A DNA stretch of 64,000 nucleotides from Actinomadura graeca (GCF_019175365.1 NZ_CP059572.1:7998001-8062000); one strand, 5' to 3'; numbered from the stretch's first letter, positions 18,290 through 27,824 are shown. Made by a program: numbers and translations. The notes: generated by a model not told the origin, from the sequence alone.

Positions 18290-19951
18290 ATGTCCGTCGG
18301 GATCCCCCGCCGCCGGTTCCTCGCCACGGGCGGAGCCGCCTCGTTCGTCACGGCGGGCCAGGTGCTCCTCGGCCCGGTCCTGCTCGGGCCGGACGGCGCC
18401 GTCGCCGCGGTCCGCGCCCACGGAGGCGCCCCGGTGCCGGCCGGCCTCTTCACCCTCGGCGTGGCGTCCGGCGACCCGTCGCCCGGCGGGTTCGTGCTGT
18501 GGACGCGGCTGGCGCCGCGGCCCGTCGACGGCGGGGGCATGCCCGACCGCGCGGTGCCGGTGGCCTGGCAGATCGCCGACGACGAGCGGTTCCGCCAGAT
18601 CCGGGCGGCGGGTGTCGCGACCGCGCGGCCCGAGCACGGGCACGCGGTGCACGTCGAGGCCGGCGGCCTGCGGCCGGACCGCGAGTACTTCTACCGGTTC
18701 CGGGCCGGCCCGGAGATCTCGCCGGTCGGCCGCGCCCGCACGGCCCCCCGGCCCGGGGCCGGCAACCGGCGGCTGCGGTTCGCCTTCGCGAGCTGTCACA
18801 ACTGGCAGGACGGCTACTTCACCGCCTACCACCACCTGGCGCAGGAGGACCTGGCGTTCGTCGCCTTCCTCGGCGACTACATCTACGAGACGGTCCCGCG
18901 GACCGACACCGTCCGCGCCCATGAGGGCACCGGCGAGCCGTACACGCTGGTCGAGTACCGCAACCGGCACGCGCAGTACAAGACCGACCCCGCGCTGCAG
19001 GCGGCGCACGCCGCGTTCCCCTGGATCGTGACCTGGGACGACCACGAGGTCGACAACAACTGGGCCGACGAGATCCCGCAGGACCCCGACCGGCAGCCGC
19101 GCGAGAAGTTCCTCGCGCGCCGGGCCGCGGCGTTCCAGGCCTACTACGAGCACATGCCGCTGCGCCGGCCCGCCGTCCCGCACGGCATCGGCATGCGGCT
19201 GCACCGCCGCCTCGGCTTCGGCCGGCTCGCCGCCGTGCACGTCCTCGACACCCGGCAGTACCGCAGCGACCAGCCGGACACCCTCGCCGAGGCCGGGGAC
19301 CCGCGCCGCACGATGACCGGCACCGAACAGGAGAGGTGGCTGACCGGGGGCCTGGCCCGCTCGGGAGCCCGCTGGAACCTGCTGGCCAACCAGGTGATGT
19401 GGGCGTCCAACGACCGCAAGGCGGGGCCCGAGCAGGTCTTCGACTTCGACAACTGGGACGGCTACCGGGTGCAGCGCCGCCGGATGCTGGAGTTCTTCGG
19501 GTCCGGCCTCGTCTCCAACCCGGTGGTCCTCACCGGCGACCGGCACGCCACCTGGGTGTGCGATCTGCGGCCGGACTTCGACGACCCGGCGTCCCCGGTG
19601 GTGGGCGCGGAGATCACCGGGACGTCGGTCAGCTCGGGCGGCGACGCCGACCCCGTCTCCTTCCACCGCACCTTCGACCCGATCATGGCGGAGAGCCCGC
19701 ACTGGAAGTACATCGGCAACCAGCGCGGGTACGTCGTCTGCGACGTGGGACCGGACCGGCTCCTGGCCTCGCTCCGGACCGTCGATTCGGTATGGAGGCC
19801 CGACGGGACGACGGCCGCCACCGCGGCCCGCTTCCAGGTCGAGGCGGGCCGGCCGGGGATCACCGTCGTGGACCGGCGGCCCGCCGTTGACGCGGGATCG
19901 CGGTCGGAGACGGCCCCGCGCCGTTTCGCGGTCGACGACGACCAGCTCTGA
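18290..19951 (+). CDS. phoD: Secreted PhoD-like alkaline phosphatase/phosphodiesterase
   Basis: 553 residues. The Tat signal is IPRRRFLATGG at residues 5-15, so the enzyme is exported folded, presumably with its metals. The N-terminal Ig-like PhoD_N part (about 45-160) is followed by the metallophosphatase core with FASCHNWQ, FLGDYIYE, WDDHEVDNNW and LTGDRHATW. It hydrolyses phosphomonoesters or diesters for phosphate scavenging. A GGAGG ribosome site sits 4 nt before the chosen ATG. I did not find a clear Pho box upstream. Confidence 0.92.
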   Translation: MSVGIPRRRFLATGGAASFVTAGQVLLGPVLLGPDGAVAAVRAHGGAPVPAGLFTLGVASGDPSPGGFVLWTRLAPRPVDGGGMPDRAVPVAWQIADDERFRQIRAAGVATARPEHGHAVHVEAGGLRPDREYFYRFRAGPEISPVGRARTAPRPGAGNRRLRFAFASCHNWQDGYFTAYHHLAQEDLAFVAFLGDYIYETVPRTDTVRAHEGTGEPYTLVEYRNRHAQYKTDPALQAAHAAFPWIVTWDDHEVDNNWADEIPQDPDRQPREKFLARRAAAFQAYYEHMPLRRPAVPHGIGMRLHRRLGFGRLAAVHVLDTRQYRSDQPDTLAEAGDPRRTMTGTEQERWLTGGLARSGARWNLLANQVMWASNDRKAGPEQVFDFDNWDGYRVQRRRMLEFFGSGLVSNPVVLTGDRHATWVCDLRPDFDDPASPVVGAEITGTSVSSGGDADPVSFHRTFDPIMAESPHWKYIGNQRGYVVCDVGPDRLLASLRTVDSVWRPDGTTAATAARFQVEAGRPGITVVDRRPAVDAGSRSETAPRRFAVDDDQL

Positions 19952-20233
19952 CCGCTCCGCCGGCCGGGGGGCCGGAGTGACGGGGGCGCAGAATAGCGCC
20001 CGGATTGTCTTCCACGTGCCTTGGAGCGGTGCACTGGCCATTCCCGGCCGGAAGACGCCTATCGGGCCACTGGGAACACGCCTGCACCGTTTGTCTTTCT
20101 GACAGGGGTGGTCGGGATCCGTCACAGAAGGTCCTGACTCAGAAGCTGGAGGGCCGTGGCGGTGAAGGCCGCGGCTCCATGGGCGAGACGGCCGGGGGCG
20201 GCCGCCGCGCATTCGGGAACGGGGGCACGGTTC

Positions 20234-21535
20234 ATGACCGATGCGACACGACTGCAGGACATGTCGATCGACGAGCTGAAAGAGGAACTGGAAAGGCGGG
20301 AGGCGCGGGAGAAGGGGGCCGTGGCGGCGTCATCGGCCGCATGGCTGGACGGCGTCGACGACGCCTCCCTCATCAAGGTTCTCCGGGAGAAGCAGAAGGT
20401 CATCTACGGGGTGGACGACCGGCTCGACATCTTCCAGGTCAGGAACCCGGCCGACCTCGCGGACGCCGACAGCGTCGTCGCGATCTTCCAGGGCATCGAC
20501 ATCACCGACAACGGCGACGGCACGTCCACGCTGTTCACCGAGGAGTACGGCTCGCGCTACCGGCTGTGCGCCGGCGAGCCGTTCCGCGACCAGCCCATCG
20601 GGGCGTTCTGCTCGGGCTTCCTGGTCGCCCGGGACGTCATCGCCACCGCCGGCCACTGCACGGCCGTCGTCAACGACGTGACCAACCTGCGCTTCGTCTT
20701 CGGGTTCAGGATGCGGGACCGCGAGACGGCCGCCACCGTGATCCCCAACGACCAGATCTACAGCGGCGCCGCGCTGATCGGGATGCGGAACGTGGAGGAC
20801 GGGCCGGACTGGGCGCTGGTGCGGCTCGACCGGCGGGTGCCCGACCACCGCACCGTCTCGCTGCGCCGCACGGGGAGGATCGCCGACCGGACCCGGGTCC
20901 AGGTCATCGGGCACCCCAACGGCCTGCCGGCCAAGTTCGCCGCGGGGTCGCGGGTGCGCGACAACACTCCGGCGGCCTTCTTCGTCGCCAACCTCGACAC
21001 CTACGGCGGCAATTCGGGGTCGCCGGTGTTCAACTCGGTCACCCACCAGGTCGAGGGCATCCTGGTGCGCGGCGAGAACGACTTCAAGAGACAGGGCGAC
21101 TGCAACGTCTCCCTCGTCTGCCCGGACACGGGCTGCCGCGGCGAGGACTGCACGCGCGTGCTGGAGTTCGCCCACCTCACCGGCCCCCAGGCGGAGGGCC
21201 GCGAGATGCGGCCCGACGAGGTGCTGCTGCCCGGGCAGTCGATCGCGTCCCCCGATGGCAGCTGCACGTTCGGGTTCCGGGAAGACGGGGACCTCGTCCT
21301 CTCCGGGGAGGACGGCCCCTTGTGGTCCTCGGGCACCGCCGGCGGCACGCCGGGCGTCTGCGTCATGCAACGCGACGGCGACCTGGTCGTCTACCGTCCC
21401 GGCGGCGCCGTCGTGTGGCGTTCCGGGACCCGGGGGCACCCGGGCTCCCACCTCGTCGTCCAGGACGACGCGAACGTGGTGATCTACCGTCCTGACGGCG
21501 CCCCGGTCTGGTCGGCCGACCCGGCCCGCGCCTAG
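20234..21535 (+). CDS. S1/Glu-endopeptidase-like serine protease fused to a B-lectin domain
   Basis: 433 residues. After a charged helical N-terminus (SIDELKEELERREAREKG), the chymotrypsin-fold protease shows His141 (ATAGHC), Asp192 (GPDWALV) and Ser261 (GGNSGSPV). From about residue 325 to the end lies a bulb-lectin (mannose-binding) repeat unit with QRDGDLVVYRP and QDDANVVIYRPDG, the QxDxNxVxY sites. No signal peptide is seen from this ATG or from the upstream GTG at 20156, so export would be non-classical or the enzyme works inside the cell. The lectin may direct it to glycans or glycoproteins. Confidence 0.85.
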   Translation: MTDATRLQDMSIDELKEELERREAREKGAVAASSAAWLDGVDDASLIKVLREKQKVIYGVDDRLDIFQVRNPADLADADSVVAIFQGIDITDNGDGTSTLFTEEYGSRYRLCAGEPFRDQPIGAFCSGFLVARDVIATAGHCTAVVNDVTNLRFVFGFRMRDRETAATVIPNDQIYSGAALIGMRNVEDGPDWALVRLDRRVPDHRTVSLRRTGRIADRTRVQVIGHPNGLPAKFAAGSRVRDNTPAAFFVANLDTYGGNSGSPVFNSVTHQVEGILVRGENDFKRQGDCNVSLVCPDTGCRGEDCTRVLEFAHLTGPQAEGREMRPDEVLLPGQSIASPDGSCTFGFREDGDLVLSGEDGPLWSSGTAGGTPGVCVMQRDGDLVVYRPGGAVVWRSGTRGHPGSHLVVQDDANVVIYRPDGAPVWSADPARA

Positions 21536-21566
21536 CGCGGCCGTCCACGTCGGCGGCCGCGTCCGC

Positions 21567-21606
21567 GTGGCCTCCACCGTGCACCGCGGAGCACGGTGGA
21601 GGCCAC
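21567..21606 (+). terminator. Hairpin after protease-lectin gene
   Basis: Perfect 16-bp inverted repeat (arms 21567-21582 and 21591-21606, 8-nt loop) between convergent genes; can serve both strands. Confidence 0.8.
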
Positions 21607-21677
21607 ACCTTCCCGTCTCGCCCGCCCGGCGCCGTAGACACGCTGTATCTGCGCGAGAGGCCCGGATGGAACGGCGG

Positions 21678-22259
21678 TCAGGGCTGCTGCTGGTGACCGG
21701 AGTCGGCGGGGAGTGCCCGTGACCGCGCGGCGCGACCGGTGTCCCTGGTGCGCGCGCGGTGCCGGCGCACCGCGTCGCGGTTGGCGCACGGATGGGAGCA
21801 GTAGCGCTGCCGTCCCGTCCGCGTGGTGTCGGCGAAGATCATGGTGCACTCGTCCACGGCGCAGCGCCGGAGCCGGTGCATGCCCCGTCCGGCCAGGTGC
21901 AGCGCCGTGCCCACGGAGATGAGGGAGGACAGCACCGGGCCGAGCGGCTGCCGGTCGCCGCGGTAGTGCAGATGCCAGCCGCCGCCCGTGTGGTCGGTCA
22001 GCCGCGGATAGGCCGACGCCGCCGCCAGCATCCGGTTGAGCAGCCCGGCCCGCTCCTGATCGTCCCCGGCGTCGACGACCTTCTCCCACGCGTCGAGGAC
22101 GGCCAGGGTCAGCTCCAGGTCGCCCGGCGTGACCGGGCGCTCCAGGACGAGCCCGGCGGTGCGGCACCGGTCCGCGAGCTCCGCGGCGTCCCCCGGCCGC
22201 CGGTTGGCCAGGTCCGCGGCGAGGTTCACGGCGTCCTCGCCGTAAGGGTTGAGGTGCAT
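21678..22259 (-). CDS. CGNR zinc-finger transcriptional regulator
   Basis: 193 residues. The N-terminal ABATE-like domain starts MHLNPYGEDAVNLAADLANR. The C-terminal zinc finger has Cys pairs in RRCAVDECTMIFAD and RYCSHPCANRDAVRRHR, the CGNR motif appearing as CANR. Such proteins usually repress a divergent transporter or enzyme gene. Here the divergent acetyltransferase start is only 26 bp away, so the regulator probably controls that operon and itself. A leaderless transcript is possible, as there is little room for a ribosome site on either side. Confidence 0.88.
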   Translation of the reverse strand: MHLNPYGEDAVNLAADLANRRPGDAAELADRCRTAGLVLERPVTPGDLELTLAVLDAWEKVVDAGDDQERAGLLNRMLAAASAYPRLTDHTGGGWHLHYRGDRQPLGPVLSSLISVGTALHLAGRGMHRLRRCAVDECTMIFADTTRTGRQRYCSHPCANRDAVRRHRARTRDTGRAARSRALPADSGHQQQP

Positions 22260-22285
22260 AAGCCCATTACACCAGGCTGGCCCGC

Positions 22286-22765
22286 ATGACGCACCACACC
22301 CGAGTACGACAGGCCGTGGAGGACGACGTCCCGGAGCTCGTGCGCCTGCGCGCACTGCTGTTCGAGACCCTCGGCGGCGACTTCTTCAACCCCTCGTCGG
22401 CGGGCGACGACTGGCGGGCCGCGCTCGCCGTCGTCCTGAAGGAGAAGCTGGCGGCCGACGACGCGCGCATCCTCGTGGTGGACGGCGACGACGGCCTGGC
22501 CGCCTGCGGCATCGGCACCATCGAGCAGTGGTTCCCCGGCCCGCACTCGCGCAACGGGCGGGTCGGGCACGTGATCGGGGTCGTGACCGATCCGGCGTAC
22601 CGGCGGCGCGGTCACAGCCGCGCGATCATGCGGAGCCTGCTCGACTGGTTCCGCGCCGGCGGAGCCGCCCGGGTCGACCTGTACGCCTCGCACGGGGGAG
22701 AACCGCTCTACCGGGAACTCGGCTTCTTCGACCATCCCGACCCGGCGCTCTGCTGGCGCCCATGA
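22286..22765 (+). CDS. GNAT family N-acetyltransferase
   Basis: 159 residues with the acetyl-CoA loop as VVTDPAYRRRGHSRAIM and the C-terminal LYRELGFF typical of GNAT proteins. Substrate unknown. It overlaps the transporter gene by four bases (ATGA), so the two are co-expressed; acetylation of a drug or amine and its export is one possible joint role. Confidence 0.88.
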   Translation: MTHHTRVRQAVEDDVPELVRLRALLFETLGGDFFNPSSAGDDWRAALAVVLKEKLAADDARILVVDGDDGLAACGIGTIEQWFPGPHSRNGRVGHVIGVVTDPAYRRRGHSRAIMRSLLDWFRAGGAARVDLYASHGGEPLYRELGFFDHPDPALCWRP

Positions 22766-24051
22766 CGGACGTCCGGCCGCACCGGGCGGGAGGCCGCGCG
22801 CCGTCCGGCGGACCCCACCGCGCGGACCGGTACCGGTGGACGATCCTCGGCGCCGCCACCTTCACCCAGGCCGCGTCCGGCTTCTTCGTGCAGGGCATCG
22901 GGGCGATGGGCATCCACCTGCAACGCGGCCTGGACCTGAGCACGGCCCAGCTCGGCTTCCTGCTCTCGGCGACGCAGATCGTCCCTTTGGCCGGGCTGCT
23001 GGTGGCCGGGGAACTCCTCGACCGCTACAGCGAACGGTGGGTCGTCGGCACGGGCACCTTCGTGGTCGCCCTGAGCCTGGGGCTGGGAAGCCTCGCCCCC
23101 GGGTATGTGCCGCTGCTCGGCGTCCTGCTGATCGTCGGCGCGGGATACAGCACCGTCCAGCCGGGTGGGAGCAAATCGGTGGCGTCCTGGTTCGCCGGCT
23201 CACAGCGGGGGCTGGCGATGGGCATCCGCCAGGCGGGCGTGCCGCTGGGCGGTGTCCTCGCCGCGGCCCTTCTGCCCCTCCTCGCGGCGTCCGCCGGGTG
23301 GAGGGCGACGTTCGTGGCCGGAGGCGCCGCCGCCCTCCTCGGCGCGGCCGTCTTCCTCTGCCTCCATCGCCCGCCGCCCTCCGCAAGCGATCTCCCGGCG
23401 GGCGCCGGTGACGACGCGCGGGCAGGGGAGCGGCTCGCCTCCGGCCTGCGAACGCTCCGTGAACCGGCCATCGTGAAGATCGTGCTGTCGGGGACCGCCC
23501 TCGTCTCGGTGCACTGCGGCATCAACGTCCTGACCGTGCTGCACCTCCACGAGACGGCTTCGCTCGGGGCGGGCGCCGCGGCCCTCGTGCTCGTGGCGGC
23601 CCAGGGCGCGGGTGTCGCGGGACGGATCTGCCTGGCGGCCTGGAGCGACCGCAGCAGGTTCGGACGCCACGGCACCGTCATGACCTGCATGGTCGCGACG
23701 ACCGCGGGGACGGCCGCGCTGACGACGCCCCTCGGGCACGCGCCTGCGGCGGCCTGCCCGCTGTTCCTCTGGCTCGGCTTCTTCGGGATCGGCTGGTACG
23801 GCCCATGGGTCGCGCACGTCGCCGAATCGGCGCCGCCGGGCAGAACGGGCTCCGTTCTCGGCCTGGTCATGGCCGTCACCCAGGTCGCCATCGTCCTGGT
23901 GCCGCCGGTGCTCGGCCTGCTCCGGGACGTCACCCACGGCTTCGCCCCGGCCTGGGCCCTCCTGTCGGTGATGACCGTCGCCGCGCTGGCGCTCACGGCG
24001 CGCGGCACGAGGCCCCCGGCGCGGCGCCGGCAGGGCGTCCCCGCCCGCTGA
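22762..24051 (+). CDS. MFS transporter
   Basis: 429 residues with 12 hydrophobic segments, a basic cytoplasmic N-terminus and a central loop around residue 205 (PPSASDLPAGAG). The motif between TM2 and TM3 is present in altered form (GELLDRYSERWVVG). The QPGGSKSVASWF and MGIRQAGVPLGG stretches recall the OFA/nitrate-like and CynX-like MFS groups. It is coupled to the acetyltransferase gene. Direction and substrate cannot be told from sequence. Confidence 0.88.
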   Translation: MTDVRPHRAGGRAPSGGPHRADRYRWTILGAATFTQAASGFFVQGIGAMGIHLQRGLDLSTAQLGFLLSATQIVPLAGLLVAGELLDRYSERWVVGTGTFVVALSLGLGSLAPGYVPLLGVLLIVGAGYSTVQPGGSKSVASWFAGSQRGLAMGIRQAGVPLGGVLAAALLPLLAASAGWRATFVAGGAAALLGAAVFLCLHRPPPSASDLPAGAGDDARAGERLASGLRTLREPAIVKIVLSGTALVSVHCGINVLTVLHLHETASLGAGAAALVLVAAQGAGVAGRICLAAWSDRSRFGRHGTVMTCMVATTAGTAALTTPLGHAPAAACPLFLWLGFFGIGWYGPWVAHVAESAPPGRTGSVLGLVMAVTQVAIVLVPPVLGLLRDVTHGFAPAWALLSVMTVAALALTARGTRPPARRRQGVPAR

Positions 24052-24263
24052 TTGCGACACTATGGCCGAAATATGGGACTTACCAGTACATATATGTTTC
24101 TGTTGAGAAATACCCTTTCTGATTGACGCCGGTCTGAGGGCCCGGTGTGCCTGTGTGCCTTGTTCTGGTGTGTCATGGGACGCAGAAGATGTGTTTGACG
24201 GGCTGCTGACCTGCATATCCGGTTCTCGGGGGCGTAATTCCGATCCTCTCGTAATAGGGCACC

Positions 24264-25079
24264 ATGACCGTTTGGGTGTGGCAGCATTGGCGCGGCACCA
24301 TCCGGACGTCAGGCACTGCACGGGAAAAGGTGAGTTCGATCGAAACTCCTCACGACCCGATCAAACGGAGCACCGCCCGCCCGGCGGTTCCCGCGGAACC
24401 GCCCCAATACCGCGCGATGGTCGCGTTCGACATATGCGGTTTCGGGGACACCGGCGATCCCCATGTGATGCGGCACATGCGCCGCTGCATGTACGACGTG
24501 GTGCGGGGCGCGGCCGAGGCCGCGCAGATGTCGTGGGCGGACTGCGAGCGCGAGGACCGGGGCGACGGGCTGTATCTGCTGGCGCCTCCCGGCTACAGCG
24601 TCCACAGCCTGGTCGACCCGCTCGCGCCCCTGGTCCGCGGCGGCCTCGGCCGGGTCAACAAGACCCTGCCCGCCGACCATCGCCTGCGCCTGCGGATGGC
24701 GGTGCATCACGGCGAGATCGTGCACGACGAGCACGGGGTGGTCGGACCCGATCTCAACATGCTGTTCCGGCTGCTCGACGCGCCCATCCTGCGTGCGCGC
24801 TTCGAGCAGGGCGACCTGGCGCTGATCGTGTCGGACGACGTGTACGGGCGCGTGGTCAGCTGGGGGATGGGCCTGATCGACAAGAAGGAGTTCGAGCCGC
24901 TCCTGGTCGAGAACAAGGAGACCTTCTGCGTGGCCTGGGCCGCGCTGCCGCCCCAGCCGCCCACCCCGCCCGCCGGCCGGCTCCCCGAGGCGTTCGGCGG
25001 CAGGGCCGCCACCCTCGCGCTGCTCGAACTCCTCATGGAGCGGGCGCAGGTGCTCCTGGACGACGACGGGTCCGGCTGA
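24264..25079 (+). CDS. Class III nucleotide cyclase-like domain protein
   Basis: 271 residues. A cyclase homology domain (about 50-225) shows VAFDICGFGD with the first metal Asp, EDRGDGLYLLAP with the second, and GPDLNMLFRLLD with the Asn-x3-Arg pair that stabilises the transition state. All key positions are therefore arguably present, though the base-selecting residues are unusual. There is no membrane or sensory domain. An in-frame GTG at 24330 could be the true start, since the first 22 residues look unlike coding sequence of the family. Many actinomycete proteins of this type have no shown cyclase activity. Confidence 0.7.
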   Translation: MTVWVWQHWRGTIRTSGTAREKVSSIETPHDPIKRSTARPAVPAEPPQYRAMVAFDICGFGDTGDPHVMRHMRRCMYDVVRGAAEAAQMSWADCEREDRGDGLYLLAPPGYSVHSLVDPLAPLVRGGLGRVNKTLPADHRLRLRMAVHHGEIVHDEHGVVGPDLNMLFRLLDAPILRARFEQGDLALIVSDDVYGRVVSWGMGLIDKKEFEPLLVENKETFCVAWAALPPQPPTPPAGRLPEAFGGRAATLALLELLMERAQVLLDDDGSG

Positions 25080-25423
25080 CGCCGCAACCGCGCGGTGCCG
25101 TCCGTATCCATGGCGGGCCGAAGCGTCACGGCCCTGTCGAAACAGCTGTCACAGGCGGCGCTCGCCGCACAGTGGATCCGGGGGCGCATACGGCCCGGAC
25201 CCGCGCCTGCGTCCCCGCCGGGCCCCTCTGGCAGTGGCGGCGACCCCGTCAGGGTCGCGTCCGAGACCACGCTTCCGCGGTGGTGTTTTCAGCGGGCGGA
25301 TTTCTGGCTGGATCGATCCATTGTGGACAACGTCGGTGAAATTTCAGTTCTTGCCCACCGGTTGAAGTGCGGTTATGGTCCGAATAATTAGTATAGTTTC
25401 CTAATAGAAGGGACCGGATTGCT
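25080..25423. other. Chitinase promoter region
   Basis: 344 bp without a convincing gene; a 98-codon open frame from 25095 lacks a ribosome site and family features. The right half is A/T-rich. It holds a 12-bp palindrome TGGATCGATCCA at 25309-25320 and the promoter/operator at 25362-25405. Confidence 0.6.
25362..25405 (+). promoter_or_regulatory. Chitinase promoter with overlapping operator
   Basis: TTGAAG (25362-25367) and TAATTA (25385-25390) are spaced 17 bp, a plausible -35/-10 pair. TTAGTATAGTTTCCTAA (25388-25404) overlaps the -10 and resembles, with two mismatches, a TTAGGAAAGTTTCCTAA palindrome; the LPMO promoter has a related 17-bp palindrome. I infer repression by a shared regulator. 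Confidence 0.55.
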
Positions 25424-27580
25424 GTGGCCACAAGCCGCTCTCCACTCCGGATGATCCTCACTGGATGTACCGCGCTCCTCCTGATGCTCGGCCTCTCCAT
25501 GGCCGTGACCGCCCCCACGGGGGCCACGACGGCCCCGTCCAGCGCCGCCGACTGCCGCCCCGACGGGCTCTACCAGACGCCGGGCGTCACGCCGCCCTAC
25601 TGCTCGGTCTACGACAACGACGGCCGGGAGAAGATGGGCACCGGCCACCCGCGCCGCTCCATCGGCTACTTCACCGGATGGCGGGACGGGAAGAACAACA
25701 CCCCGCGCTACCTCGCCAGCGACATCCCGTGGGAGAAGCTGACCCACATCAACTACGCGTTCGCGCACATCGACGGCCAGAACAAGGTCTCGGTCGGCGG
25801 CGACTCTCCCGGCAACCCGGCGATCGGGATGGAGTGGCCGAACGTCAAGGGCGCGGAGATGGACCCGGCCTATAAGTACAAGGGCCACTTCAACCTGCTC
25901 AACAAGTTCAAGAAGCAGCACCCGAACGTCAAGTCGCTGATCTCGATCGGCGGCTGGGCGGAGTCCGGCGGCTACATCGACGACAGCGGCAAGCGCGTCG
26001 CCTCCGGCGGCTTCTACACGATGACCGACAACCAGTCGACCATCAACACCTTCGCCGACTCGGTCGTCTCGTTCCTCCGCCAGTACGGGTTCGACGGCGC
26101 GGACATCGACTACGAGTACGCCACCTCGATGAAGTTCGCCGGGCACCCCGACGACTTCACGTTCTCGAACGCGCGGCGCGCCAAGCTGATGGCCGGTTAC
26201 GTGTCGCTGATGAAGACCCTGCGCGAGAAGCTGGACGCCGCGAGCGCCGCCGACGGCAAGTACTACATGCTGACCGCGGCCGTCTCGGCGTCCGGCTGGA
26301 TCCTGCGCGGGCACGACAGCTACCAGGTCGTCCCGTACCTGGACTACGCCAACATCATGACCTACGACCTGCACGGTTCCTGGAACCACTTCGTCGGCCC
26401 CAATGCCGCGCTCTTCGACGACGGCAAGGACAACGAGCAGGTCGACGGTGCCGTCTACAGCACCTACGGAATGGGATATCTGAACACCGACTGGGCGTAC
26501 CACTACTTCCGTGGCGCGATGCAGGCCGGTCGCATCAATATCGGCCTGCCCTTCTACACCCGCGGATGGCAGGGCGTCACCGGCGGCACGAACGGGCTGT
26601 GGGGCAAGGCCGCGCTGCCCGACCAGAAGCAGTGCCCCCCGGGGACGGGCGGCAACGTGGGCTCCACGACGCCGTGCGGCAACGGGGCGATCGGCCTCGA
26701 CAACCTGTGGCACGACCTGGACGACAAGGGCAAGGAAATGGCGTCGGGCAGCAACCCGATGTGGCACGCCAAGAACCTTGAGAAGGGCCTCCCCGGCAGC
26801 TACATCGGCGCCTACGGCCTCGACCCGGAGAAGGACCCCGACGACCGGCTCACCGGCACCTACACGCGCCAGTACGACAACACGATGGCCTCGCCGTGGC
26901 TGTGGAACAGCACCAAGAAGGTGTTCCTGTCCACCGAGGACGACCAGTCGGTGGCCGCCAAGCTCAAGTGGGTGGTCGACAAGGGCATCGGCGGCGTCAT
27001 GTTCTGGGAGCTCGCGGGCGACTACGCCTGGGACCCGGCGCGCAACGACGGCAAGGGCGAGTACTTCATCGGCAACACCCTCACCACGCTGATCGACGAC
27101 AAGCTCAAGACCGCCGCCCCGTACCAGAACCTCAAGTCCGACCACACCATGCCCACCGACGTCCTCAACGTGAAGCTCGACCTCGTCAACTTCCCGGTCG
27201 GTGACAACAACTACCCGATCACGCCCAAGCTGCGGATCACCAACAACTCCGGCCAGACCATCCCGGGCGGCGCCGTCTTCAAGTTCGACTACGGCACCTC
27301 GGCCCCCGCCACGATGACCCAGCAGTCCGGCTGGACGCTCTCGGTCCAGGCAGGCCACTCCGGCAGCAACGTCGGCGGCCTCAAGGGCGACTTCCAGCGG
27401 GGCACCCTCACCGTCCCGAACTCCTCCAGCATCCCCAACGGCGGCACGGCCACCGTCGCTCTCAGCTACCAGCTCCCCATCGTCACGCCCTCGAACTTCA
27501 TCCTCACCTTCGGAGGCAAGTCCTACGCCCTGACGCAAGACAGCCCGAGGACGCCCTCGGCGGGCGGCGCGCGCCGCTGA
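25424..27580 (+). CDS. Secreted GH18 chitinase
   Basis: 718 residues from GTG (signal peptide MILTGCTALLLMLGLSMAV within it). The GH18 TIM barrel (about 65-560) has the strand motif SIGGW, the catalytic motif Asp224-Gly-Ala-Asp227-Ile-Asp229-Tyr-Glu231 with Glu231 as acid, and MTYDLHG and MFWELAGD. The last about 150 residues form a beta-sandwich chitinase C-terminal domain (LKLRITNNSGQTIPGG type) that probably binds chitin. It would act with the AA10 LPMO at 1752-2345. A strong hairpin follows. Confidence 0.95.
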   Translation: MATSRSPLRMILTGCTALLLMLGLSMAVTAPTGATTAPSSAADCRPDGLYQTPGVTPPYCSVYDNDGREKMGTGHPRRSIGYFTGWRDGKNNTPRYLASDIPWEKLTHINYAFAHIDGQNKVSVGGDSPGNPAIGMEWPNVKGAEMDPAYKYKGHFNLLNKFKKQHPNVKSLISIGGWAESGGYIDDSGKRVASGGFYTMTDNQSTINTFADSVVSFLRQYGFDGADIDYEYATSMKFAGHPDDFTFSNARRAKLMAGYVSLMKTLREKLDAASAADGKYYMLTAAVSASGWILRGHDSYQVVPYLDYANIMTYDLHGSWNHFVGPNAALFDDGKDNEQVDGAVYSTYGMGYLNTDWAYHYFRGAMQAGRINIGLPFYTRGWQGVTGGTNGLWGKAALPDQKQCPPGTGGNVGSTTPCGNGAIGLDNLWHDLDDKGKEMASGSNPMWHAKNLEKGLPGSYIGAYGLDPEKDPDDRLTGTYTRQYDNTMASPWLWNSTKKVFLSTEDDQSVAAKLKWVVDKGIGGVMFWELAGDYAWDPARNDGKGEYFIGNTLTTLIDDKLKTAAPYQNLKSDHTMPTDVLNVKLDLVNFPVGDNNYPITPKLRITNNSGQTIPGGAVFKFDYGTSAPATMTQQSGWTLSVQAGHSGSNVGGLKGDFQRGTLTVPNSSSIPNGGTATVALSYQLPIVTPSNFILTFGGKSYALTQDSPRTPSAGGARR

Positions 27581-27613
27581 CGCCGGGCGGTCCCCGCAGG
27601 CACGTATCGACAG

Positions 27614-27648
27614 GGCAGGGCGCATGCCGTCACGGCATGCGCCCTGCC
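27614..27648 (+). terminator. Chitinase terminator hairpin
   Basis: Perfect 16-bp inverted repeat with a 3-nt loop (arms 27614-27629 and 27633-27648), 33 bp after the chitinase stop. Confidence 0.85.
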
Positions 27649-27730
27649 GCGTCCGGGCGGCGGCAGGTCACCGGGCGCCCGGTGAAGGTGTCAATATATT
27701 ACGTGAAAATTTATTCATCAAAAAACTCTC

Positions 27731-27736
27731 CTATAA
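27731..27736 (+). promoter_or_regulatory. Consensus -10 box of hybrid kinase operon
   Basis: TATAAT lies in the most A/T-rich stretch of the window (27690-27740), 89 bp before the kinase ATG. The -35 is weak (TTTATT at about the right distance). Such a perfect -10 is rare in this genome and suggests strong or activator-assisted transcription. Confidence 0.6.
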
Positions 27737-27824
27737 TGACCGCGTGATCTGTCCCCCGCCCGCGGTTCAGCAGGCCCCGACCGGCCCCCGGCCGGGTCGC
27801 CGCTGAGGAGATCGGAAATTCGAC

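Noticed and set aside
25095..25391. 98-codon open frame before the chitinase gene
   Set aside because: No ribosome site and no family features; it overlaps the chitinase promoter.
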